A stretch of DNA of 64,000 nt, taken from contig CM026567.1 in NCBI GenBank assembly GCA_015143295.1, forward strand, positions 10,124,416 to 10,188,415, in the 5' to 3' direction. Both the position numbers and the translations under genes were made by a program. This DNA comes from Tetracentron sinense. Lineage: Eukaryota; Streptophyta; Magnoliopsida; Trochodendrales; Trochodendraceae. Positions 21,618 through 31,831 of this stretch are shown here, in pieces. Numbering within the stretch: position 1 is the first letter of the stretch; every line of letters starts with the position of its first letter. The notes below the pieces were generated by a model. That model saw only the letters and a program-made list of their open reading frames with translations. It did no database searches and was not told the DNA's origin.

Positions 21618-21624
21618 TATAAAA
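21618..21624 (+). promoter_or_regulatory. TATA box of element B 3' LTR
   Basis: CTATAAAAGGC sits after the palindrome cluster and before a purine-rich leader (GAGGATTTTGAGAGGAAG). The 5' LTR has TATTAAA at the same place, and the element A LTR has TATAAAG at 25357-25363. Confidence 0.65.
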
Positions 21625-22542
21625 GGCTTGGTTCGTGCCTTAGGGTTTCAGAAACCCTTAGTGCACTGTTTTGAGAGGATTTTGAGAGGAAGAAGAAGGA
21701 GGAAGCTAGGGTTTGCTCAAAGCTTGAAGAGAAGATCAAGTCTCTTCCTTCCTTTGGTGTTTTCAACCAAGAACTTGAGGTTTTCACATGTTCCAAGCAT
21801 TTGGGATCAAAGTCATTGATTTCACCAAGGTAGATACACTCTACTACCAATCTAGTGATACTACTAGTTACCACATGATGACTCTACTCATTCTATACAA
21901 TAACTCTTGATTTATTATGATGTGAGATGTTGTTTTTATACATGGATGTAAACTAATATTATTATGCACTCTATGTGTTTGGTTAAATGCCTCTAAGGGT
22001 TTTTGGTGATTAAATGTGTTATTCTCTCATATGTTCGTATGTCTCGTATGAACTGGTGTTTTCCCATGGATTTCTCAAAGTTACAAAAAGGGTTTTTGAA
22101 TAAGTGACTTAAATGATGATCTAAGAAACTCCATGATATTGTCTAAGATCGATTCACAAGCTCTAAGGATCATGATACACTCACAAGAACTCTATGATAA
22201 TGACTAAGATCCTTTCACAAGCTCTAAGGATCACAAATGAAATTGCTCTAAGATCTCTATGGTATTGGCTCTATGGTTTTGCTCTATGGTATTGCTCTAT
22301 GTCTCTACAGATCATAATTAACTCTAAGGAACTCTATGAACTCCAAGAACTCACAAGGCTATGATTATCGCATGACTCACACGTTTTTGGTTTTGGATTT
22401 CATCATATGTGTTATTTCACGGTTTTCATGCTTTGATATGTTTTGAGGATTTCATTTTCTATGATTCGCATGCTCTATGCTATTATTGCTTTATTGTTAG
22501 TAGTATGTATACGCTGAGTATTCCACGCTCAGCCGATATTTG

Positions 22543-22707
22543 TTATCATTGGCAGGTGTCCAGGTTCCTTTCAATTTGTACGGTACAGAGCCTTGGGTAG
22601 AGGAAGAGTATTACGACCCGGAGCCTTCTATGGACCACTACCGGGATGATGGCCCGCTAGTTAGGCATCATGACTTTGATTTTTGTTGCAGTCTTAGAAA
22701 GACTTGA
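22543..22707 (+). CDS. LTR short reading frame, element B 3' LTR (PWVEEEY family)
   Basis: The open stretch is 54 codons with LYGTEPWVEEEYYDPEP. It has no ATG at the conserved position (TTATCATTGGCAG|GT) but the acceptor-like CAG is retained. It is extended at its end relative to the 5' LTR copy because TGA became TGC. Confidence 0.3.
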   Translation, partial: LSLAGVQVPFNLYGTEPWVEEEYYDPEPSMDHYRDDGPLVRHHDFDFCCSLRKT

Positions 22708-22997
22708 TATTGTGTTAAGTGAGAGTGGGACTTGTCCACTTCACATTTTGGATACATATACATGTGTATGTTTTTGGTTCATACTTGGACCGAGAAATAA
22801 GAGTGTTTAGTTATGTTTTGGCTTCCGCTATGTTAATTATATTTTGCTTCCACTCTGTGTTTAAATCGTTTCTGCTATGTATGTCTGTGTACTTTGATAG
22901 GTTTCTATGTGTGCCTTAAGTATCATATGGGAGTTATGATATGGCGGTCACGAGTCAAAGTATCCCTAACTCCTAAGGGGTATTTTAGGTCGCGACA

Positions 22998-24788
22998 AGG
23001 CAAGTCGGTTGATACGGATAGAATATACAAGGACAGTGTGATGTAAGTGGGGCAGAATGAACTATTAGCCAACCTCATCATCCTAGATTTCCAAGACTTG
23101 GATTTCGACGTCATCCTAGGGATGGATTGGTTGTCAAACCACCACGGCCATGTTGCATGCTTTTAAAAGATGGTGAACTTCGGGCCGGAAGGAGTTAAGC
23201 CATTTCACTTTCGAGGATTGAGAGAGAGGGAGTCACATGGGCTTGTTGTATACAAGATGGTTCGAGAATGGAAGTTGTTGGAGGATACCTCCAACCTCGA
23301 CATTAGCTTCGGTCATCCTACTCATGGGCCATTGATGGAAAATCTCACGGTGAAACCGTGCATCATTGATCGGATCCGGGAGTTGCAAGTAACGGATGCC
23401 GAATTAATTGCTTTCCGTGACAAGGCGGTTAGTAAGGGAAGTGATGACTTCACTACAAAGGGAGATGGAACTATCACATTCAAAGGGAGAACATGTATCC
23501 CCACCAACGAAGAGCTTAAAAGAGAGATCATGGATGAAGCTTACCGGTCTAAGTATACCATTCACCCTGGGGGTACCAAAATGTATAGAAACCTCAAGGG
23601 ACATTTTTGGTGGTGGAACATGAAGAGAGAAGTAGCAGAATATGTGTCTAAGTGCTTGGTGTGCCAGCAAGTTAAAGCCAAACACAGGAGACCGGTAGGT
23701 CTCTAATAGTCCCTCCCTATTCCCGAGTGGAAATGGGAACACATCTCTATGGATTTTACTGTGGGGTTACCGAGGATGGCTAGAAACTCCGATGCTATAT
23801 GGGTTGTGATTGACAGACTGACGAAGTCCGCCCATTTCTTGCCATACCGGACTACATTCAATTCAAATCAGTTGGCTGCATTGTATATCAAGAAAATAGT
23901 TCGGTTGCACGGGGTGCCGGTGAGTATCGTGTCAGACAGGGACCCTAGATTCACTTCCAGGTTCTAAAAGAGCTTCCAAAGCGCAATGGGTTCACGGTTG
24001 GACTTTAGCATGGCCTTCCATCTACAGACCGATGGGTAAACTGAGAGAGTGAATCAGGTGATAGAAGACATGCTCTGAGCCTGCATGCTAGACTTTAAAT
24101 GTAGTTGGGAAGATCACCTACCTTTGGTGGAATTCACCTATAATAACAGTTATCAAGTGAGCATCAAAATTGCGCCTTTTGAGGTTTTGTATAGGAGAAG
24201 TTGTAGATCCCCGTTGTATTGGGATGAAATTGGGGAAAGAAAGGTTTTGAGCCCAAAATTGACTGAGCAGACCGCAGACAGGGTCAAACTTATCCGAGAA
24301 AGGTTAAAGACCGCACAGGATCGACAGAAGAGCTGCACTGACAACCGTATGAGAGATCTTGAATTTCGAGTTGGTGACTTGGTTTTTGTCAAGATTTCAC
24401 CAACCAAGGGTGTTATGAGATTTAGGAAGAGAGGCAAGCTCAGTCCGAGATACGTGGGTCCTTTCGAGATCATCACAAGAGTCGGTGAGGTGGCTTACCG
24501 TGTTGCCTTGCCCGCTCATATGGCAACGGTCCATAATGTATTCAATGTTTCTATGCTTCAGAAATATATCCCGGACCCATCCCATGTCATTGAACTTGAT
24601 CCAGTAGAAATTCGGGAGGACCGCTCCCTAATTGAGCAACCAGTGCAAGTCTTGGACAGGCGAGATCAAGTCTTGCGCAACAAGACCATTCCCTTGGTCC
24701 TTGTAGATGGCAACATCATTCGGTAGAAGAAGCTACATGGGAATGAGAGGCCGAAGTGAAGGAAAAGAATCCTCAACTGTTTATTTAG
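22998..24788 (+). pseudogene. Element A pol, 3' part: protease remnant, large deletion, integrase, chromodomain region
   Basis: It resumes the protease frame (GKSVDTDRIY), reaches [14 protein letters not shown], then FHFRGLRER near 23224. Within a few codons it jumps to KMVREWKLLEDTSNLD, which normally follows RNase H, so all of RT and RNase H is deleted at about 23229. Integrase follows with [68 protein letters not shown] and the tail ending at TAG 24788. Several stops are present. Confidence 0.9.
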
Positions 24789-24879
24789 GACTTGGGCATT
24801 CTTTTTTATTTTGTTATGGTTTTGTACATGTATGTATCATCTAAATTTCGGGGTCAAAATTTTTGTAAGGGGGGGGGAA

Positions 24880-27113
24880 TGTAATGCCCCGGAACTTTTC
24901 GCACCTAATGAACAGTGTTCTCATAACCAATTGGCCTTTCACGTAGTCTAATTAATAAATAAAGAAGAATTTGAAAATTCTAAAATACCAGAAATGTTCT
25001 CCTTTGAATGACGAATCCAATGCAAGTTGAACCTTCAAAATCCGATGAGCGAGTCAAAAGTTATGACCGAAACAGTAAAATGGATTCAGTGTCAAAATAT
25101 GCAGAACAACAATCATTTGGTCCAAATTAGCGATCGGTCGGTCCACAACTGATCAATCGGTATCTATCAACTGGTCCAAAAATTTGTATAGAGAAATTTT
25201 CCAGAGAGGGTGTTTTTAACCGATCATTCGGTCAAAAACACCAATTGCTTGGTGGGAGACCAATCGCTCGGTCATAACCACCGATTACTCGATCCTTCGC
25301 GTTTTGCAGAAATTTCATTAAGGGTTTTTTCATCTTTTGGGCATTCTACCCTTGCCTATAAAGGCTTACTCGAGCCATAAGGGTTCATAAATCCTAAGGC
25401 ATCATATTTTGAGAGAGAGTGAGAGAGGAGAAAAGGGTTTTCTCCTAGGGTTTCAACTTGAAAGAATCAAAGGTTTAAAAACCCTAGATCATCACAAACC
25501 TTGGATTTCTTCAAGCCCAAGCCTCAAGCTCATGTGGAGTTCTTTTCCAAGCTAGGGCAGCATCTCCCACGGCATTCACAAGGATTTTCCTCTTTTTGTT
25601 TTCAAGGTTAGTACACCCTACTAACTCCCTTAGCAATAACCTAGGTTTTTCCCCTCGAAAATGATGATTCTTGATCTTGTGTTCTTATTTTCTTTGAAAT
25701 GTACCATCTTCCCTAAATATAAATAAGATAAATAAAGGTGTGGAATGTATGGATGGATGTAGATGAGGCAATTGGATGCCATGTTGTGGTGATGAATGTG
25801 TGTTGGAAAAATGGTGGATGGGCATTTCAAGCATAATGAATAAACTTTATGTGGTGTGATGAAATATATGCACTAAGAAATTGAAATGAAATGACTATGA
25901 ATGTGTTGCACGCCATGTGTTTGATAAAAGACCTAAATGAGAATTAAATGGATTTAATGAAGAACATGAAAGTATGATCTATGTAGTTTTCTTAAAATGG
26001 TAAATTATCTAATGTTATGTATGCTAGTCTAAATTTTCATATGATTATGTTAGGAAATGAAATGCTACACTCATGTGATCCTTTCAGTGAAGCATGTCAT
26101 CATATTTACTACAAATGTTACACACACGCACACATGCATACATGAATCGGTTTTTCTAAAGTATATGGACACAAGAAATAACAAGAACAAGAATGTGATT
26201 CACGAAACGAATGATAAAGCTAGACATCGGACTAGTCAAGGATAGGGCATATCCCTAGGATATGTCATAGGGATATCGCAAGATATGTCATACCTAGCTC
26301 ACAAGAAAACAAGACAAAGAGGTTGGTGTACCCTTTTCTATATATATATATATATTTTGTTGAAGGGAATTTACATTCCTGGCTCACAATTCGCTTCAAA
26401 GGCACTAACCTCTGGCTTACAAGTATACAAGCAAGTCAAGTCAAGATCGTGACAAGAACAAGCAAGACAAGTGATTCCAAGCAACACAAGACAAACATGT
26501 GTGATTCTCACAAACAAGACCAAGACAAGAAACAAGTTTTCAAACATGACAAACAAGTTTTGAAAGAAACACGACAAGCTATTTTTAAGAATAAGACATG
26601 ATTTTTAAAGCACGAGTTTTACCGGAGTTTTGTGATTGTTATTGCTATGGTTAGCTAGTAGCTTGTACTCGTTGAGTATTTCATACTTAGTCGTACTTTT
26701 ATGTCAGCAGGCACATGGGTCCCTTTCGATATTTGTGCCCTGGGTCCTTAGGTTGAGAAGGACTACGGCGTGGAAGAACCATATGAGGATTCGGTAGTTA
26801 AGCCTCATGCTGAGGCGAGGGACTTAGACCATTGGCCCCACGGGGGTAATTATTAGTGAGATAGAGTTGTATTATGTCTTTTGTATTTTGGTAGGTGGGC
26901 ATGTCCACCTTTGACTTGATATGTTATGTGTATAAACTTAGAATACTGGTTTGAGTTATAGAAGAAAAGAAAAAGTTGGTTCACGCTTCCGCACTCGATT
27001 TATTATTGTTATTATATCATGTTAGCCTTGTTCATTACAGGATGGTTTGACAGGTACGAATAGTCACCTCTAAAGTATCCCTTAACTCGTAGGGGGTATT
27101 TTGGGGCCTAACA
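24880..27113 (+). repeat. Element A 3' LTR
   Basis: The LTR is 2234 bp, TGTAATGCCCCGG...GGGGCCTAACA, preceded by a PPT (24867-24879). It contains the conserved U3 block (about 25008-25070), GATCGGTCGGT/CAATCGG motifs (25128-25292), TATAAAG (25357-25363), the leader with AAGCTAGGGCAG (25550-25561), a donor-like TTTTCAAG|GTTAGT near 25607, a weak hairpin (26671-26691), and the short frame (26701-26856). The partner 5' LTR is missing. Confidence 0.88.
26701..26856 (+). pseudogene. LTR-encoded short ORF, element A 3' LTR (one stop)
   Basis: ATG (MSAG) is present; it runs TWVPFDICALGP, then TAG where other families have TGG (W), then VEKDYGVEEP on to a stop at 26856. It is a decayed PWVEEEY-family frame. 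Confidence 0.4.
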
Positions 27114-27213
27114 CCCACAAACCTTAGGGACCGCCATTTCCCATTTTAGTGAAATGCACAGTGGCTTTCGGCTTAGGCATGTAGGGGTTGGGCCTAATTT
27201 GGCAAAACCCATA

Positions 27214-28349
27214 AATGGCAGTAATTGGATTACCGCCATTCCCTTACTGGCTTAGTTCAGGAATGACGGTAATACAATTACCGCCATTATCTTTTTCCTA
27301 CAAATGCGTATCAGGCTCCCTCCTGGCCACCTTAGGTTGCATCCACTGTGTCTCCCATGCTACCAGTAATGCCATAAGTTCCCCTGGCCTTCCCCTCATC
27401 TCTATAAATAGTCCCCTCCATCCACAGTTCAACCCAGTCCAAAAAACCCATAGCCAAGCTCTGCTCCATTTCGGCCAGCCCAAACTCTCCTGTTCCAACC
27501 TCACTCTCCCACCTAGGAAGGATTTATACCACTCCAGGGTCTATCCCAAGCCTCCACCAGCTCCTCCAGGCCCGCCCACCACTGCTCAATCCTCCATCTG
27601 CTTGTAGTCACTGTAGAAGGGTAGCTCCCCTACCCCCTTTTCTCTTTATTGCAAAACCAGTGTAAGACCCTCTGGTCCTACTTTAGGAGGTCCTTATTTT
27701 CTATTTTTTTCATCTTACAGTAGCTTTCAGCTAAGGATAGGGGTCCCCCTGCCTTAATCTTAGGCATAGGGGAACCCCCTTCAGGTGATCAACTCGGGTA
27801 CAGCCCCCCATTAAGCATGGAAACTTCCCAAGGTGTTCTAGGGGACCCTCAGTTCATGAGGCATCCCCTATTAAGAAACTGGTCCAGCTTCAGTGGGAGA
27901 AAAGCATTTTTCTAGGCAAAACCAGAAATGGCAGTAGAATAACTACCGCCATTTTTGGCCTTATGGTTTGCAGCCCTTGTAACTCAGGTTAGTGTGGGCC
28001 CTGGTCTAGTCCAAGACCATGTTTGGACTTCTCGTATCCCTGCCTACCTCCCCTAGTTACACCAGGCCTTAACCTTGACCTTAACCACGATTAAAATGGC
28101 AACAAACCCAAAGTTAGTTAATGGCGGTAGTCTATCTACCACCATTTTAGACCAGGGTGTATTCAGCCCACTGTGGGGTCCACTACAGACCTCCCCCTGG
28201 GCCCACCAAAAGCCCAGGGTCTTACCTGGACTACCTGCTTCACCCCTGTGGGTTCAGAACCCTGAGGGATCAACCCTAACCCCAGTTACAGACCAGCAGA
28301 CCTGGGTTAGTCGGAAACTGAAAATGGAGGTAATCCATTTACCTCTATT
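27214..28349 (+). repeat. Five dispersed 27-nt stem-loops (10-7-10)
   Basis: Copies at 27214-27240, 27262-27288, 27927-27953, 28120-28146 and 28323-28349. Each has a 10-nt arm of the AATGGCGGTA type, a 7-nt loop with unrelated sequence, and a 10-nt arm of the TACCGCCATT type. The last copy has AATGGAGGTA with TACCTCTATT, a paired change at one stem position. Confidence 0.75.
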
Positions 28350-28453
28350 TCTGGTTTTCTACTTTTCTGGGCTTTGCACAGGGCCCAGACTAGGTTGGAG
28401 GCTAGTCTAGGCCCTGTCATGCTCCCTGGGCCCAAATAGACCCTTCTGAACCC

Positions 28454-28765
28454 TTAACCATGGTTAACCCAGTGTTTGGTTAACTTTTAATCATGGTTAA
28501 GCGACCCTTAACCCATAAAAATCTAAATAAATGCTCAAAAATTCAAAAATATTCTGAGATACCCAAAATGTCCTGCTTTGACCATTTAACCATGGTTAGC
28601 AATCCTATCCATGGTGACCTACATTTTAACCATGGTTAAGCACTCCCTTAACCCATGAAAAAATCTAGAAAAATCTCAAAAGCATCCAAAAAACTCAAAA
28701 AGACCAAAAATACTGTTTTCGGACCTTTTTACCATAGTTAGCATCCATAACCATGGTTAACACCT
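28454..28765. repeat. Cluster of TTAACCATGGTTAA palindromes
   Basis: Perfect 14-bp palindromes lie at 28454-28467 and 28626-28639, a one-base variant at 28487-28500, and further near-copies around 28585, 28608 and 28748. They grade into ACCCCGGTTAGC-type motifs up to about 28960. Confidence 0.7.
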
Positions 28766-29473
28766 ATTTAACCCCGGTTAGCAACCCTAACCTCGGTTAA
28801 ATCCATCTTTGACCTACTGGGCCTATCTTGCAGCCTACCGGGCTCACCCTTGGCTTATCGAGCCCAATCCCAACCTACCGGGCTTGACCACACCTATTTA
28901 ACTGTGCTTGATTAGTTTGATATAACCCCGGTTAGCAACTCTAACCTTGGTCAAACTTTACCTTGGCTTACCGGGCCCGAATCCTAGTCTACTAGACTAC
29001 CCCTTTACCTATCGGGCCCAATACCTTACACTTGACCAACCTCGGTCAACCAAGCCCTAACCTCCTGGTTAGATCCATTAGCCACTCTTGGTGCACACAC
29101 ACACACGCCCTAGCCTTAGCACAGGCTCATGTACTAGAACTACGCTCGCTCTGATCTCACCCAAATGTGAATACATAGCCAACCCAACCCAGGTTCGACC
29201 TTGGTTTAACTTTTCTTTCTTAAGATTAGTCTTATCTTAAACACTTAGGCATATTAACAAACTTTAACATTAACTGGCTAAACCTAGAGAGTAGGGAACC
29301 GTTGTAAAATAGAATCCTCAGGGTGCCTAACACCTTCCCCGGACTTAACCAAATCTCTTACCCTAGTCTCAATCATAGACCAACACCTTATCCAAATCTC
29401 AGGGACTTATCCCTTCTGAATAAATAGATGGCGACTCTAACATATACCCATGAGTAAAATCTTGTGCTCACAG

Positions 29474-29764
29474 AACCATATTTAAGATTTCCGTTTCATT
29501 ATTTATTGATTTGTTAAAATAGGATGTGAATAACCAAAATTATGATTTCCGTTTCATTATTTATTGATTTGTTAAAATAAGATGTGAAGAACCATATTTA
29601 TGATTTCCTGTTTCATGATTTTTGAATCGCTAAATTAGGATGTGAATAACCAAAAATATGATTTCTGTTTCATTATTTATTGATTTATTAAAATAAGATG
29701 TAAAGAACCATATTTATGATTTCCTGTTTCATGATTTTTGAATCGCTAAATTAGGATGTGAAAA
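29474..29764 (+). repeat. 58-bp tandem array, five units
   Basis: Units begin AACCATATTTATGATTTCC or AACCAAAA-TATGATTTC and end AGGATGTGAAT or AAGATGTGAAG. Units 3 and 5 are almost identical, and units 2 and 4 resemble each other, giving a 116-bp two-unit pattern. It lies between the Tat-like remnant and element D's LTR. Confidence 0.8.
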
Positions 29765-30999
29765 ACCCTATTAAAAAAATTATGTATTATTCAACAAGGG
29801 GATTAGGAAATTTCATTGGAGTGTGTGGATTTATGAGGAGAATGGGATGAATGGATGAAAATTCAATGGATGAATTATGGTGAGATTTAATTATATGTGA
29901 GTTTGATTTTATGTTTATAATTCCTGAGAATTATCATTAATGAAAGGTATTACAATTAGGATATTGGTTGTGATTAAACAAAAGGGGATTTTGATATTAA
30001 ATTAAATCGTGACTTGTGTGTATTTTTTATTGTTGAATCATTGGAAATATGAAAGGTTGTGCGTTTGTTTTATGTTCTTTATACGTGATATACGTCTGGG
30101 TAAATGAACCTTTGATGAAAGTCAAGCTTGCCTAGGCCTGGTTAACATAGTGGAGTGAGACACTATGGTGAGATGTCCTATGGCCCTTGACGATTAGTCT
30201 TACGTGTAATTTAAACAAAAGGTGTATCATTGAGCATTCACGAATGAAAAATATCCATAAATATTAAGAGAGAATCTAAGACACTAAGAAAATTATAAGT
30301 AAGACCAAAAGTAAAGTAAGTAAGTAAGAAAGAAAGACACACGAAAGCAATAATGTATGTTATGTTTTGCACCATCGAATACCATTAAAAGGGCAAGAAG
30401 TATACCAAAGTAAGTAAGCCGTCGTACTGGAAAATGTATTAAGCCGTCTGTGCCGGATAATGTACGAAGGGTGGTATCTCGGTAAAGTAAAGTATAGTAA
30501 CCCTTCCTTACAAGGTAAAACGGTATTTTAAGTTATTACTAATGCATATGAATGTGTTGTTCATGGAATGATAAAGTATGAAATATGAAAAGGTAAGAAA
30601 AGAAAGATCTCAAAAGATGCTAGTGTCTTGCTTCAAGATAAGTTTCCAATGGTACTAGTTATCTGGCTTCAAGAAAGATCTCTAAGAAAAGTAACAAAAG
30701 AAATAAAAGAAGTGTAACGCCCCAATATACCCCCTAGGAGTTTAGGGATACTTTATGCGTGACTATACGTACCTGCCAAACCATCCTGTCATGAACAAGA
30801 TAATTAAAGTACTAAACAATGATAATCAAAGCGCGAAAGCTAAACATAAATGCGGAAGCGTAAACTAACTTTTTCTTTTCTTCTAAGATTTCCAATATAG
30901 TATTCCAAGTTAACATATATACAACATGTCTAAGTCTAAGGTCGACAGGCCCACCTATCAAAATGTCAAAATACATAAGCACCCTCTCGTACTCTCCCC

Positions 31000-31140
31000 T
31001 CAACAGTAGTCGAGGTACGGCCACACGTCGAGGTCTCGGTCCGCTTGAGACTGCAGTGGGATAGATGGTTCTCTCTCCTCGATATACTCTTCCTCGACCC
31101 AAGGCTCTAGGTCGAGGGCTCCCTCAGTACCTGCCGACAT
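31000..31140 (-). CDS. LTR-encoded short ORF, 46 aa (solo LTR E1)
   Basis: It runs from ATG (MSAG) to TGA, with TEGALDLEPWVEEEYIEE and C-terminus WPYLDYC. It is intact and in the same frame and position as in the other LTRs; the acceptor-like GGCAG|GT overlaps codons 3-4. Confidence 0.42.
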   Translation of the reverse strand: MSAGTEGALDLEPWVEEEYIEEREPSIPLQSQADRDLDVWPYLDYC

Positions 31141-31443
31141 GAAAGTACGGCTGAGCATGGAATACTCAGCGAGTACAAGCTTCTAGCTATCCATAACAAT
31201 AATAAACACGCAAGGAGTAGTACAATACCAATCATCAATTCCAGGCAATAGTAAGATCATAGAATCAAACAATATTAAACATAGAGCAATATTATCATCT
31301 TGATGTGCATGAATGCAAGAACGCCGACAAAACTTATGCTTGAAAACCCGTTTCTATGTCTCGGTATGCATTGTAAAAATCATGTATGCGTGCATGCATG
31401 AATGTCTTGTCATCATCTTGTAACCTTGCATCTTGTAACTTAT

Positions 31444-31831
31444 GAGCCAGAGGCTAGCACCTGAATCTCCCTGGGCTGCCAACCTCCTTGATATGCAATG
31501 CACTTGTGAGCCAGAGGTTAGTACCCGAATGTCCCTGGGCTACCAACCTCCTTGATATGCAATGTCTTCTTGTGAGCCAGAGGCTAGCACCCGAATCCCC
31601 TTGGGCTGCCAACCTCCTTGATATGCAATGCACTTGTGAGCCAGAGGTTAGTACCCGAATGTCCCTGGGCTACCAACCTCCTTGATATGCAATATTTTCT
31701 TGTGAGCCAGAGGCTAGCACCCGAATCCCCCCTAGGCTGCCAACCTCCTTGATATGCAATGCACTTGTGAGCCAGAGGTTAGTACCCGAATGTCCCTGGG
31801 CTACCAACCTCCTTGATATGCAATATTTTCT
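31444..31831 (-). repeat. 64-66 bp tandem array in solo LTR E1
   Basis: Six units start GAGCCAGAGG on the plus strand at 31444, 31508, 31574, 31638, 31704 and 31769. Alternation of CACTTGTGAG and TTTTCTTGTGAG junctions gives a two-unit pattern. It lies in the LTR region between the donor-like site and the hairpin. Confidence 0.85.

Larger units (their letters stand above)
1692..22997 (+). mobile_element. Element B: Ty3/gypsy (Tekay/Del-like) retrotransposon, degenerate, inserted in element A
   Basis: The element is bounded by TG...CA LTRs at 1692-3552 and 21133-22997, with the 5-bp TSD AGGCA at 1687-1691 and 22998-23002. The host frame of element A reads across the site once B is removed. 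Order: LTR, PBS (tRNA-iMet type), gag, intron, protease, RT, RNase H, integrase, GPY/F and chromodomain region, PPT, LTR. Integrase is split at 7439/19836 by solo LTR X. Numerous stops and a small deletion after VFP in the protease-RT linker show it is inactive. The two LTRs differ visibly more than those of element C, so it is older. Confidence 0.92.
21133..22997 (+). repeat. Element B 3' LTR
   Basis: The LTR is 1865 bp, TGTAGAACCC...GGTCGCGACA. The palindrome cluster (ACCGATCGCTCGGT, ACCGATCGATCGGT and variants) is at about 21336-21565. TATAAAA lies at 21618-21624, about 50 bp downstream. The leader has a donor-like CACCAAG|GTAGAT near 21828. The hairpin is at 22513-22533 and the short frame at 22543-22707. 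Confidence 0.92.
27114..29473 (+). mobile_element. LTR-like remnant with a Tat/Ogre-style 3' end
   Basis: No coding domain is visible. The right part (about 29290-29440) reads AGGGTGCCTAACACCTTCCC and then ATAGATGGCGACTCTAAC, a combination that I associate with the LTR end and PBS region of Tat/Ogre-lineage Ty3 elements. TGTAAGACCC at 27659 could be an LTR start, and CTCTATAAATAG near 27400 is TATA-like. The interior holds five 27-nt hairpins (27214-28349) and a cluster of TTAACCATGGTTAA palindromes (28454-28765). Left edge abuts element A's LTR; right edge abuts a 58-bp array. Assignment is tentative. Confidence 0.45.

Noticed and set aside
27215-27607. 130-codon proline-rich frame
   Set aside because: No homology recognised; it spans a hairpin repeat and a TATA-like site in a non-coding LTR-like remnant.
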